A program made the translations under genes and the position numbers. 64,000 nt of DNA from Lysobacteraceae bacterium (GTDB taxonomy: Bacteria > Pseudomonadota > Gammaproteobacteria > Xanthomonadales > Rhodanobacteraceae): NCBI GenBank assembly GCA_021372495.1, contig JAJFUF010000011.1, positions 1 through 64,000 of the forward strand, in the 5' to 3' direction. The notes under the pieces were generated by a model that did not search any database, was not told the DNA's origin, and saw only the letters and a list, made by a program, of their open reading frames with translations. Of the stretch, positions 1 to 10,136 are shown piece after piece (the first letter of the stretch is position 1; each line of letters opens with the position of its first letter).

Positions 1-38
1 GTCGCACTTGGGGACAAAGGAATTAGCGTATCAACGGT

Positions 39-257
39 ATGCAAAAAGAGCAAGCCATAGAGGTCGAGGGTACGGTGACGGAGACGTTGCCGAATGCCAT
101 GTTCCGCGTAGTCCTGAAAACGGGGCAAGTCGTTCTGGCCCACATCTCCGGCAAGATGCGGATGAACTTCATCCGCATCCTTCCCGGCGACCGGGTAAAA
201 CTGGAAATGTCGCCGTACGACTTGACGCGCGGCCGGATCACCTACCGCTACAAATAG
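39..257 (+). CDS. infA: Translation initiation factor IF-1
   Basis: 72-residue IF-1, a single OB-fold S1-like domain that binds the 30S A site during initiation. Diagnostic stretches are [27 protein letters not shown] and a C-terminal [14 protein letters not shown]. Length is exactly that of the family. It lies 77 nt upstream of rpmJ, so it is part of the ribosomal protein operon. Many gammaproteobacteria carry infA elsewhere, near clpA; the order infA-rpmJ-rpsM is commoner in betaproteobacteria and Gram-positives. No clear Shine-Dalgarno is visible before ATG 39, and bases 1-38 show no assignable upstream gene end, although secY would be expected there. Confidence 0.96.
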   Translation: MQKEQAIEVEGTVTETLPNAMFRVVLKTGQVVLAHISGKMRMNFIRILPGDRVKLEMSPYDLTRGRITYRYK

Positions 258-334
258 GGCAGGGGGTACCGGCGCCGGGGCGGAAACGGGCGCGGCAGAA
301 AACGCGGGCGCGTTGCGCTCGCACGGAGCGAACC

Positions 335-448
335 ATGAAGGTACGTAGTTCGGTAAAGAAGATTTGCGAGAAGTGCAAAATCATCCGGCGCCACGGTCGC
401 GTTCGGGTGATTTGCGAGAATCCGCGGCATAAGCAGCGCCAGGGTTAA
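335..448 (+). CDS. rpmJ: 50S ribosomal protein L36
   Basis: 37-residue L36, starting at ATG 335 ([15 protein letters not shown]) after a GGAGCG element. It keeps the zinc-ribbon ligands: Cys11, Cys14, Cys27 and His32. It is therefore the zinc-binding (C+) form rather than the zinc-independent paralogue that some bacteria use under zinc limitation. It lies 18 nt before rpsM in the same operon. The reading frame is open upstream of this ATG, but that extension resembles no protein and overlaps infA. Confidence 0.97.
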   Translation: MKVRSSVKKICEKCKIIRRHGRVRVICENPRHKQRQG

Positions 449-466
449 GACTGAGGAGACGGTTCA

Positions 467-832
467 ATGGCACGTATAGTCGGCATCGACTTGCCCCGCG
501 AGAAGCGCGTGGAAGCGGGCCTGCAGTACATTTTCGGCATCGGCCTCACCCGCGCCAGGCAAGTCCTGACCGAGACCGGTATCAGCCCCGACATTCGCGT
601 GCGCGACCTCACCGACGAAGAGGTCAGCAGGCTGTCCGCCGCGATCCAGAACAATTTCAAGGTGGAAGGCGACCTGCGGCGCGAAGTCACGGGCAACATC
701 AAGAGACTCATGGATATTAATTGCTATCGCGGCCAACGCCACAAACGCAGTTTGCCGGTTCGCGGGCAGCGCACACATACCAATGCGCGCACCCGCAAGG
801 GACCCCGTGGCGCGACCGTGAAGAAAAAGTAG
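467..832 (+). CDS. rpsM: 30S ribosomal protein S13
   Basis: 121-residue S13 of the small-subunit head, which contacts P-site tRNA and the intersubunit bridge. It starts [15 protein letters not shown], has a helix-hairpin-helix-like region ([14 protein letters not shown]), and ends in the conserved basic tail ([17 protein letters not shown], then KKK). A GAGGAGA Shine-Dalgarno precedes ATG 467. It is the first of the alpha-operon genes proper (rpsM-rpsK-rpsD-rpoA-rplQ); in E. coli this mRNA is autoregulated by S4. Confidence 0.98.
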   Translation: MARIVGIDLPREKRVEAGLQYIFGIGLTRARQVLTETGISPDIRVRDLTDEEVSRLSAAIQNNFKVEGDLRREVTGNIKRLMDINCYRGQRHKRSLPVRGQRTHTNARTRKGPRGATVKKK

Positions 833-853
833 AGCAGCAGGAGGATTCCTCAG

Positions 854-1252
854 GTGGCCAAAGAGAAAAAGAAAGTCAGGGCGAAGAAGCGTCGCACATC
901 GCTGAACGTGACTTCGGGAGTCGCGCATATCCAGGCGACGTTCAACAACACGATCGTCACCATCACCGACCCCCAAGGCAACACGATCTCGTGGGCGAGC
1001 GCCGGCGGCGTTGGCTTCTCCGGCTCCCGCAAGAGCACGGCTTTCGCCGCGCAGGTGGCCGCCGAGAAGGCCGGCCGCGCCGCGCAGGAGTACGGCCTGA
1101 AGACGCTGGAAGTGCGCATCAAGGGCCCCGGTCCCGGCCGCGAGTCGGCCGTGCGCTCGCTGAACGCGCTGGGCTACAAGGTCACCAACATCATCGACGT
1201 GACGCCAATCCCGCACAACGGTTGCCGTCCGCCCAAGAAGCGTCGCGTCTGA
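854..1252 (+). CDS. rpsK: 30S ribosomal protein S11
   Basis: 132-residue S11 of the 30S platform. Family motifs include [26 protein letters not shown], and the C-terminal [18 protein letters not shown]. It uses a GTG start at 854 with an AGCAGGAGGA Shine-Dalgarno. It lies 21 nt after rpsM and is followed by an unusual 76-nt gap containing two perfect hairpins before rpsD. Lys/Arg-rich N-terminus and length are normal. Confidence 0.98.
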   Translation: MAKEKKKVRAKKRRTSLNVTSGVAHIQATFNNTIVTITDPQGNTISWASAGGVGFSGSRKSTAFAAQVAAEKAGRAAQEYGLKTLEVRIKGPGPGRESAVRSLNALGYKVTNIIDVTPIPHNGCRPPKKRRV

Positions 1253-1264
1253 GGGATTAATTTT

Positions 1265-1312
1265 GCGATCGTCTCCGATCGCGTGAACCAAAAACCGGCC
1301 ATTCTTGGCCGG
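1265..1312 (+). promoter_or_regulatory. Twin perfect hairpins ahead of rpsD (possible S4 regulatory leader)
   Basis: Two consecutive inverted repeats fill the rpsK-rpsD gap. The first is GCGATCG (1265-1271), TCTC loop, CGATCGC (1276-1282). The second is CCGGCC (1295-1300), ATTCTT loop, GGCCGG (1307-1312), ending 16 nt before the rpsD ATG. Neither has a U-tract, so they are not an ordinary terminator. S4 is the known translational autoregulator of this operon in E. coli, but there the target is the rpsM leader. A regulatory role here is inference. Confidence 0.5.
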
Positions 1313-1328
1313 ACTATTGGAAAAAGAT

Positions 1329-1955
<627 letters not shown>

Positions 1956-1973
1956 TCACCGGGAGCGTGGTAC

Positions 1974-2972
1974 ATGGCAGTCTCGTCTACTAGCGTGCTG
2001 CGGCCGCGCGGCCTCAGCGTCGAGCAGCTCGGACCCAACCGCGCCAAGGTAGTGGTGGAGCCGCTCGAGCGCGGTTTCGGCCACACCCTTGGCAACGCGC
2101 TGCGCCGCGTGATGCTGTCGTCGATTCCCGGCTGCGCGATCGTCGAGGTGGAGATCGACGGCGTGCTGCACGAATACACGACGCTCGAAGGCCTGCAGGA
2201 AGACGTCATCGAGGTGCTGCTGAACCTCAAGGACGTGGCCATCATGATGCACGGCCCGGACGAAGCCACCCTGACCCTGTCCAAGAAGGGCAAGGGCGTG
2301 GTCAAGGCCGGCGACATCACGGTCGACCACTCGGTGGAGATCGTGAATCCCGAGCAGGTGCTGTGCCACCTGACCAAGGATATCGGGCTGAACATGCGCC
2401 TGAGGGTGCGTCGCGGCCTCGGCTACCAGCCGGCCAGCACGCGGCAGTTGCCGGAGGAAGAGTCGCGTCCGATCGGTCGCCTGCAGCTGGATGCGTCGTT
2501 CTGCCCGGTGCGCCGCGTGGCCTACGAGGTCGAGAGCGCGCGCGTCGAGCAGCGCACCAACCTGGACAAGCTGATCCTCGACATCGAGACCAACGGCACG
2601 ATCGGCGCCGAGGAAGCGGTGCGCAAGTCGGCCGAGATCCTGATGGACCAGCTCGGCGTGTTCGGCGATTTCAGCCGCCGCGAGCACGAGGGCGCCAAGG
2701 CCGAGAAGGCCGGCTTCGATCCGGTGCTGCTGCGTCCGATCGACGACCTCGAGCTGACCGTGCGTTCGGCCAACTGCCTGAAGGCCGAGAGCATCTACTA
2801 CATCGGCGATCTGGTGCAGAAGACCGAGGTCGAACTGCTGAAGACGCCCAACCTCGGCAAGAAGTCGCTCACCGAGATCAAGGACGTGCTGGGTGCCCGC
2901 GGCCTGTCGCTGGGCATGAAGCTCGAGAGCTGGCCGCCGCCGGGCCTCGCCCACGGCATGCAGCTGGGGTGA
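1974..2972 (+). CDS. rpoA: DNA-directed RNA polymerase subunit alpha
   Basis: 332-residue alpha subunit. The N-terminal domain (about 1-235) contains [20 protein letters not shown], the dimerisation and beta-contact region. A linker leads to the C-terminal domain (about 250-320), whose helix-hairpin-helix segments ([32 protein letters not shown]) bind UP elements and activators. Length and order are typical. The gene follows rpsD by 18 nt. A 136-nt GC-rich gap separates it from rplQ. Confidence 0.98.
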   Translation: MAVSSTSVLRPRGLSVEQLGPNRAKVVVEPLERGFGHTLGNALRRVMLSSIPGCAIVEVEIDGVLHEYTTLEGLQEDVIEVLLNLKDVAIMMHGPDEATLTLSKKGKGVVKAGDITVDHSVEIVNPEQVLCHLTKDIGLNMRLRVRRGLGYQPASTRQLPEEESRPIGRLQLDASFCPVRRVAYEVESARVEQRTNLDKLILDIETNGTIGAEEAVRKSAEILMDQLGVFGDFSRREHEGAKAEKAGFDPVLLRPIDDLELTVRSANCLKAESIYYIGDLVQKTEVELLKTPNLGKKSLTEIKDVLGARGLSLGMKLESWPPPGLAHGMQLG

Positions 2973-3108
2973 CATTGCGTGCCGGGTCCGGGGCATCTCC
3001 GGGCTCGGCTTCGCGGATCGCGGGATGATCCGCGGCGAACCTTTCCGGGTTCGCGGTTGCACTGACATGCGGTGCGTTTTGCTCCGCTAACACACGGAAT
3101 TTAAGACC

Positions 3109-3489
3109 ATGCGCCACCAGAAATCCGGACGCAAACTCAACCGCACCAGCAGCCACCGCACGGCCATGTTCCGCAACATGGCGGCCTCGCTGTTCAAGGA
3201 AGAGCTGATCCGCACCACGCTGCCCAAGGCCAAGGAGCTGCGTCGCGTCGCCGAGCCGCTGATCACGCTGGCGAAGAGCGACGGCGTCGCCAACCGCCGC
3301 CTCGCGTTCGCGCGCCTGCGCGACAAGCAGGCGGTCGGCAAGCTGTTCGTCGAGCTTGGCCCGCGCTATCGCGAGCGCAAGGGCGGCTACCTGCGCATCC
3401 TGAAGTGCGGCTTCCGCGACGGCGACAATGCGCCGATGGCCTACGTCGAGCTGGTCGATCGTCCGGCGGCGCCCGCAGCGGCCGAGTAA
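3109..3489 (+). CDS. rplQ: 50S ribosomal protein L17
   Basis: 126-residue L17 of the large subunit near the exit tunnel. It opens [17 protein letters not shown], continues with [17 protein letters not shown], and has the conserved C-terminal [19 protein letters not shown]. It is the last gene of the alpha operon and is followed within 25 nt by a strong intrinsic terminator. Confidence 0.98.
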   Translation: MRHQKSGRKLNRTSSHRTAMFRNMAASLFKEELIRTTLPKAKELRRVAEPLITLAKSDGVANRRLAFARLRDKQAVGKLFVELGPRYRERKGGYLRILKCGFRDGDNAPMAYVELVDRPAAPAAAE

Positions 3490-3513
3490 GCCGGCACGAC
3501 AAGCGTCGTCCCG

Positions 3514-3550
3514 AAGCCCCGGCCGGTTCACCGGCCGGGGCTTTCGTTTG
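3514..3550 (+). terminator. Rho-independent terminator of the alpha operon
   Basis: Perfect 13-bp GC-rich stem: left arm 3514-3526 (AAGCCCCGGCCGG), TTCA loop, right arm 3531-3543, then TCGTTTG. It lies directly after rplQ and closes the ribosomal protein/rpoA transcript. The T-tract is interrupted by CG. Confidence 0.85.
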
Positions 3551-3617
3551 CGCACGCGTCGCTTGCGCACGCCGGCGCACGCGGTAAAGTGCGGCCTTTC
3601 CGTCACCGCCCGTCGTC

Positions 3618-4115
3618 ATGCTCAATCCGCTGCGCTGGTCGTTCCGGGTTTCCTTCCTCGCCGGCTTCGTCGCCTGCGTCGCCCTGCTGGGCTATGCGCT
3701 GTACGTGCAGTTCGACCTCGGCGTCGAGCCGTGCCCGCTGTGCATCTTCCAGCGCGTCGCGTTCGCGTTCATGGCGCTGTGGTTCCTGGTCGGCGGGCTG
3801 CATGCGCCGCGCGGCGGCGGGCGCCGGGCCTACGTCGTGCTGGTGCTGCTGGGCGCACTGGCCGGCGTGGTGATCGCGGGGCGCCATCTCTGGCTGCAGT
3901 CGCTGCCGCCCGACCAGGTGCCGTCCTGCGGCCCCGGACTGGCCTACATGCTCGATGCGTTCCCGCTGGCCAAGACGGTGAAGATGGTGTTCACCGGCTC
4001 GGGCGAATGCGCCGCCGTCAATTGGCGCTTCCTCGGCCTGACCATGCCGTTCTGGACCCTGGTCTGGTACGTGCTGCTCGGCGCCTGGGCGCCGCTGGCC
4101 GCGCGCCGCCGCTGA
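3618..4115 (+). CDS. dsbB: Disulfide bond formation protein DsbB
   Basis: 165-residue inner-membrane protein with four predicted TM helices. It reoxidises periplasmic DsbA and passes electrons to ubiquinone. The first redox pair is the CxxC in VEPCPLCIFQR (about residues 39-42). The second pair consists of the periplasmic-loop cysteines in PSCGPGLAYML and GSGECAAVNW. Conserved Arg after CPLC (FQR) fits the quinone site. A TAAAGT element 35 nt upstream could be the -10 box. No dsbA is in the window. Confidence 0.93.
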   Translation: MLNPLRWSFRVSFLAGFVACVALLGYALYVQFDLGVEPCPLCIFQRVAFAFMALWFLVGGLHAPRGGGRRAYVVLVLLGALAGVVIAGRHLWLQSLPPDQVPSCGPGLAYMLDAFPLAKTVKMVFTGSGECAAVNWRFLGLTMPFWTLVWYVLLGAWAPLAARRR

Positions 4116-4168
4116 TGCGGGCGTGACCGCCGCTGTGGCATAGTGGCCCATCCGCTTCGGCTCGACCC

Positions 4169-5554
<1,386 letters not shown>

Positions 5555-5619
5555 CTTTCGTTGGGTTGCGGCAGACTGCCCGGCCTATATCCTGACCGCG
5601 ATCCACTGGGGAACCCCTC

Positions 5620-8600
5620 ATGCCTTCGATCCGCTCCCGTTCGCGGCGGCGCACGCTGCGCTCGTGCCTGGCCGCCCTCGTGCTCACCCTGCTGGCCGGC
5701 GCGCCGCTGCACGCGCAGGTGGACACGCGCCCGGTCGAGGGCATCGCCGACCGCACCCCGCAACTCACCGCGTTCGTGCATGCGCGCCTGCTGGTCAAAC
5801 CGGGCGAGGTGATCGAGGACGGCACGCTGGTGGTGCGCGACGGCGTGATCGTCGCCGCCGGCCGCGGCGCGAAGGTGCCGGCCGGCGCCGCCCGCATCGA
5901 CCTCGGCGGCAAGACCGTGTTCGCCGGCTTCATCGACCCGTTGTCGGCGTACGCGCAGCCGGCGACGGCCGAGGCGGCGCCGGCCGCGACCGGCCGCCGC
6001 GGCGCCAGTCCGTCGACGCCGCAGCCGCAGGCGGGTGCGGCGTACTGGAATCCGCGCGTGCATCCGCAGGACGACGTCGCCGCGACCGCCAAGCCGGATC
6101 CGCAGGCGGCGGAGAAGCTGCGCGCGCTCGGCTTCACCGACGCGCTGAGCGTGCCGCAGCGCGGCATCTTCCGCGGCCAGAGCGCGCTGTACGCGCTGTC
6201 CGACGCGGCGCACGGCAACGATGCGCTGATCCGCGCGCGCGTCGCCCAGCATCTCGCCTTCGAGACCAGCGGCTGGGGTTCGGACGAGTATCCCGGCTCG
6301 CTGATGGGCGCGATCGCGCTGGTGCGCCAGACCCTCTACGACGCGCGCTGGCAGCAGCAGCGCCTCGCCTGGCAGGCGAAGCGGCCCGAGGCCGAGCGCA
6401 CCGCGCCGAACGATGCGCTGGCCGCGTTGGCGCCGCTGGCCGCCGGCCGGCAGCCGGCGATCTTCGCCACCGACGACGAGCTCGACTACGACCGCGCGCT
6501 GGCGATCGCGCGCGAGTTCGGCCTGAAGCTGGTGCTGGCCGGCAACGGCCACGAGTACCGCATGGCGCCCAGGCTTGCCGCCGCCGGCGTGCCGGTGATC
6601 GTGCCGCTGACCTATCCCGAGGCGCCGGCGGTCGAGGATCCGGACGCCGCGCTGGACGTCGAGCTCGCCGCGTTGGAGCACTGGCGCTGGGCGCCGTACA
6701 ACGCGCGCGTGCTGGCCGAGGCCGGCGTGCCGTTCGCGTTCACCGCGGCGGGCCTGAAGAAGCCGGAGAGCGAATTCTGGAAGCGCGTGCGCAAGGCCGT
6801 CGCCGACGGTCTCGACGAGCGCACCGCGCTGGCCGCGCTGACCACGCAGCCGGCGGCGATGCTGGGCGTGGCCGACAAGCTCGGCACGCTCGAGCCGGGG
6901 CGGTTGGCGCACTTCGTCGTCGCCGACGCCGACCTGCTGCGCGGCGACGACGCGCGCATCTACGAGACCTGGATCGACGGCAAGCGCTATCGCCAAGCCG
7001 ACCCGGCCGCGCCGGACCCGCGCGGCGCGTGGAACCTTGCCTGGAGCGGCGGCAGCGGCCCGGCGTCGCTCGAGTTCCGCGGCAAGGACGGCGAGTTCGG
7101 CGCCAAGGCCGGCGGCGAGAGCTTCCCGGCGACGCAGGACGGCGCACGCCTGCTGCTATACATGCCCGGCAAGCTGCTCGGCAGCGCGCGCGAGCGCGTG
7201 GTCGTGGTCGCGCAGCTCGACGACGGCGCGCTGGACGGCCGCGCCGAGCTCGAGGACGGCCATCGCCTGCGCGTGCACGGCACGCTGGCGAAGCCGGCGC
7301 CGCGCGCGCTGGCCACGCTGCCGGCGAAGCCGCCGCTGCCATCCGAGCCGCTGCGCTTCCCGGCCGGCGCGTACGGACGCAACGGTCTGCCGCAGCAGCC
7401 CGCGGCGGTGGTCGTGCGCCACGCCACGCTGTGGACGCAGGGTCCGCAGGGCGTGCTCGAGGACGCCGACCTGCTGGTGGAAAAGGGCAGGATCGCGGCG
7501 CTCGGCAGGAACCTGAAGGCGCCGTCCGGCGCGCTCGAGATCGACGGCCGCGGCAAGTACGTCAGCCCCGGCATCATCGACCCGCACTCGCACATCGCGG
7601 TCAGTCGCGGCGTCAACGAGGGCACGCACGCGGTCACCAGCGAAGTGCGCATCGGCGACGTGCTCGACCCGACCGACATGATCATCTACCGCCAGCTCGC
7701 CGGCGGCACGACTTCCGCGCTGGTGCTGCACGGCTCGGCCAATCCGATCGGCGGGCAGTCGCAGATCATCAAGCTGCGCTGGGGCGCCGACGCCGAGGGG
7801 CTGAAGTTCAAGCGCGCGCCGGAGACGATCAAGTTCGCGCTGGGCGAGAACGTCAAGCAGTCGAACTGGGGCGACAACTTCACCACGCGCTATCCGCAGA
7901 CGCGCATGGGCGTGGAACAGATCGACCTCGACAGCCTGCTCGCCGCGCAGGCCTACGGCGCCGCGCTGAAGGCCGGCCATGCCGCCGACGGCGGCCCGCT
8001 GCGCCGCGACCTGCGCCTGCAGGCGCTGTGGGAAGTGCTGCAGGGCGAGCGCCTGGTGCAGATCCACAGCTACCGCCAGGACGAGATCCTCGGCTTCATC
8101 CGCCTCGCCCAGCAGTTCCACATCGTGCCGACCTTCCAGCACGTGCTGGAGGGCTACAAGGTGGCCGACGCGATCGCCAAGCTCGGCGCCGGCGCGTCCA
8201 CCTTCAGCGACTGGTGGGCGTACAAGTTCGAGGTGCGCGACGCGATTCCCTACAACGGCGCGCTGATGACGCGCCAGGGCGTCACCGTCTCGTTCAACTC
8301 CGACGACGACGAGATGGGCCGCCGCCTCAACACCGAGGCCGCCAAGTCGGTGAAGTACGGTGGACTGAGCGACGCCGAGGCGCTGGCGCTGGTCACGGTC
8401 AATCCGGCCAGGCAGCTGCACATCGACAAATACGTGGGCTCGCTGGAGCCGGGCAAGGACGCCGACTTCGTGATCTGGAACGCGCCGCCGCTGTCGACGC
8501 TGGCGGTGCCGCAGCAGACCTGGGTCGACGGCCGCAAGTACTTCGACCGCGCCGACGACCTCGCCGAGCGCGCGCGCATCGAAAGCGAACGCGCCGAGCT

Positions 8601-8802
8601 GATCGCCGCGGCGCTGCCCGAGCGCGTCAAGGCGCTGGCGCACGACGCCGGCAAGAAGGACGCCGACAAGCCCGGTGGAGCGCCCGAAGCCGCGCCGTCG
8701 CTGCTGCAGGGCGACGAGCTGCTGCGCCGCTACGCCGCGCGCCGCCCGATCTACCACGACGACGAGCCGGTGAACGGCTGCACCGACGCGGAGAGCCACT
8801 GA
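5620..8802 (+). CDS. Exported tandem amidohydrolase, first half degenerate
   Basis: 1060 residues with a signal peptide (RSCLAALVLTLLAGAPLHAQ). Two imidazolonepropionase/dihydroorotase-like amidohydrolase units are fused. The first (about 45-450) keeps the composite-domain strands but has FAGFIDPLSAYAQP where metal-binding HxH should be. The second (about 600-1000) has an intact site: GIIDPHSHIAV, then HSYRQDEI, FQHVLEG, and the acidic FNSDDDEMG, ending LEPGKDADFVIWNAPP. The substrate is unknown; relatives are annotated as metal-dependent hydrolases or exported dipeptidases. The stop overlaps the next start as TGATG, so the two genes are translationally coupled. Confidence 0.88.
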   Translation: MPSIRSRSRRRTLRSCLAALVLTLLAGAPLHAQVDTRPVEGIADRTPQLTAFVHARLLVKPGEVIEDGTLVVRDGVIVAAGRGAKVPAGAARIDLGGKTVFAGFIDPLSAYAQPATAEAAPAATGRRGASPSTPQPQAGAAYWNPRVHPQDDVAATAKPDPQAAEKLRALGFTDALSVPQRGIFRGQSALYALSDAAHGNDALIRARVAQHLAFETSGWGSDEYPGSLMGAIALVRQTLYDARWQQQRLAWQAKRPEAERTAPNDALAALAPLAAGRQPAIFATDDELDYDRALAIAREFGLKLVLAGNGHEYRMAPRLAAAGVPVIVPLTYPEAPAVEDPDAALDVELAALEHWRWAPYNARVLAEAGVPFAFTAAGLKKPESEFWKRVRKAVADGLDERTALAALTTQPAAMLGVADKLGTLEPGRLAHFVVADADLLRGDDARIYETWIDGKRYRQADPAAPDPRGAWNLAWSGGSGPASLEFRGKDGEFGAKAGGESFPATQDGARLLLYMPGKLLGSARERVVVVAQLDDGALDGRAELEDGHRLRVHGTLAKPAPRALATLPAKPPLPSEPLRFPAGAYGRNGLPQQPAAVVVRHATLWTQGPQGVLEDADLLVEKGRIAALGRNLKAPSGALEIDGRGKYVSPGIIDPHSHIAVSRGVNEGTHAVTSEVRIGDVLDPTDMIIYRQLAGGTTSALVLHGSANPIGGQSQIIKLRWGADAEGLKFKRAPETIKFALGENVKQSNWGDNFTTRYPQTRMGVEQIDLDSLLAAQAYGAALKAGHAADGGPLRRDLRLQALWEVLQGERLVQIHSYRQDEILGFIRLAQQFHIVPTFQHVLEGYKVADAIAKLGAGASTFSDWWAYKFEVRDAIPYNGALMTRQGVTVSFNSDDDEMGRRLNTEAAKSVKYGGLSDAEALALVTVNPARQLHIDKYVGSLEPGKDADFVIWNAPPLSTLAVPQQTWVDGRKYFDRADDLAERARIESERAELIAAALPERVKALAHDAGKKDADKPGGAPEAAPSLLQGDELLRRYAARRPIYHDDEPVNGCTDAESH

Positions 8803-10112
8803 TGAAGACCTCACTCTCCCTGCTGTTTGCCGCGCTGCTCGCCGCCGGCGCCGTCCATGCCGAAGCGCCGCGCGCCGACGGCACCGTGCTGCTGACCGGC
8901 GCCGACCTGGTCACCGTCAGCCACGGCACCATCAAGGGCGGCGAACTGCTGATCCGCGACGGCAGGATCGCCGCGCTCGGCGCCAAGGTCGACGCGCCCG
9001 CCGACGCCGAGCGCATCGACCTCGCCGGCAAGCGCGTGTATCCCGGCTACATCGCCGCCAACAGCGTGCTCGGCCTGACCGAGATCGAGGCGGTGCGCGC
9101 CACCAACGACATGGCCGAGGTCGGCGCGATCAATCCGAACACGCGCGCGCAGGTGGCGATCAACCCGGACAGCGAACTGCTGCCGGTCGCGCGCGCCAAC
9201 GGCGTGCTGACCGCCAACGTGGTGCCGCAGCCGGGCAAGTCGGGCGTGATCGCCGGCCAGTCCGCGCTGGTCAAGCTGGACGGCTGGACCTACGAGGACA
9301 TGACCCTGGCCACGCCGTCCGGCATGCACCTGTTCTGGCCGGAAGCGCGGCTGCCGGCGTGGCTGCCCGAGGACTTCCGCAAGCGCGCCAAGGAGGCCGC
9401 CGGGAAAAAGCTCGCGGCGCTCGACCTGGCGATGCGCGACGCCCGCGCCTACCAGGCCGCGAAGCGCGCGGGCACGGTGAAGACCGAAGACCTGCGCTGG
9501 GAGGCCATGCTGCCGGTGCTGGACGGCAAGGAGGCGCTGTTCGTCCATGCCGAGTCCAGCGCCGACATCCGCGATGCGCTGGCGTTCGCGCAGCGCGAGA
9601 AGATCGCGCGGCTGGTGCTGGTCGGCGGGCAGGACGCATGGCGCCTCGCCGACGAGCTGGCCGCGCGCAAGATCCCGGTGATCCTCGGCACCTCGCAGCG
9701 CCTGCCGCTACGCCGCTGGGAGGCCTACGACACCGCCTACGCCAACGCCGCGAAACTGGTGCAGGCCGGCGTGACCGTGGCGATCGCCAACCAGGGCGAA
9801 TCGCAGGCGGCCTCGAACGAACGCAACCTGCCTTACCAAGCCGCCAGCTATGCGGCCTACGGCATGGGCGAGGACGCCGCGCTGCGCGCGATCACGCTGA
9901 CGCCGGCGGAGATCCTCGGCGTGGCCGATCGCCTGGGCTCGCTCGACGTCGGCAAGGACGCCACCCTGTTCGTCGCCGACGGCGACGCGCTGGATGCGCG
10001 CACGCGCGTGCAGCGCGCGTGGATCCGGGGCCACGAGCTGGACATGGCCAATCGCCAGACGCGGCTGTACGAGAAGTACAAGTCGAAGTACGAGGGCAAG
10101 CCGCGGCCCTGA
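8802..10112 (+). CDS. Exported amidohydrolase-like protein without HxH motif
   Basis: 436 residues with a cleavable signal peptide (MKTSLSLLFAALLAAGAVHA). Composite-domain strands (LLTGADLVTVSHGTIKGGEL, RVYPGYIAANS) and the C-terminal SLDVGKDATLFVADGDAL mark an amidohydrolase-superfamily fold. The HxH is missing: GYIAANSVLGL stands in its place. The ATG overlaps the stop of the preceding gene, indicating co-translation. It may be a non-catalytic partner of the upstream enzyme. That role is inference. Confidence 0.86.
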   Translation: MKTSLSLLFAALLAAGAVHAEAPRADGTVLLTGADLVTVSHGTIKGGELLIRDGRIAALGAKVDAPADAERIDLAGKRVYPGYIAANSVLGLTEIEAVRATNDMAEVGAINPNTRAQVAINPDSELLPVARANGVLTANVVPQPGKSGVIAGQSALVKLDGWTYEDMTLATPSGMHLFWPEARLPAWLPEDFRKRAKEAAGKKLAALDLAMRDARAYQAAKRAGTVKTEDLRWEAMLPVLDGKEALFVHAESSADIRDALAFAQREKIARLVLVGGQDAWRLADELAARKIPVILGTSQRLPLRRWEAYDTAYANAAKLVQAGVTVAIANQGESQAASNERNLPYQAASYAAYGMGEDAALRAITLTPAEILGVADRLGSLDVGKDATLFVADGDALDARTRVQRAWIRGHELDMANRQTRLYEKYKSKYEGKPRP

Positions 10113-10136
10113 CGGTCGCGGCGCCGCCGGCGCGGC

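Noticed and set aside
1..38. End of secY
   Set aside because: The expected neighbour, but the 38 bases give no convincing SecY C-terminus in any frame.
5664..8801. Very long open frame overlapping the first amidohydrolase and running into the second
   Set aside because: Only the part from 8802 codes for a recognisable protein; the rest is the Arg/Ala-rich shadow typical of GC-rich coding DNA.
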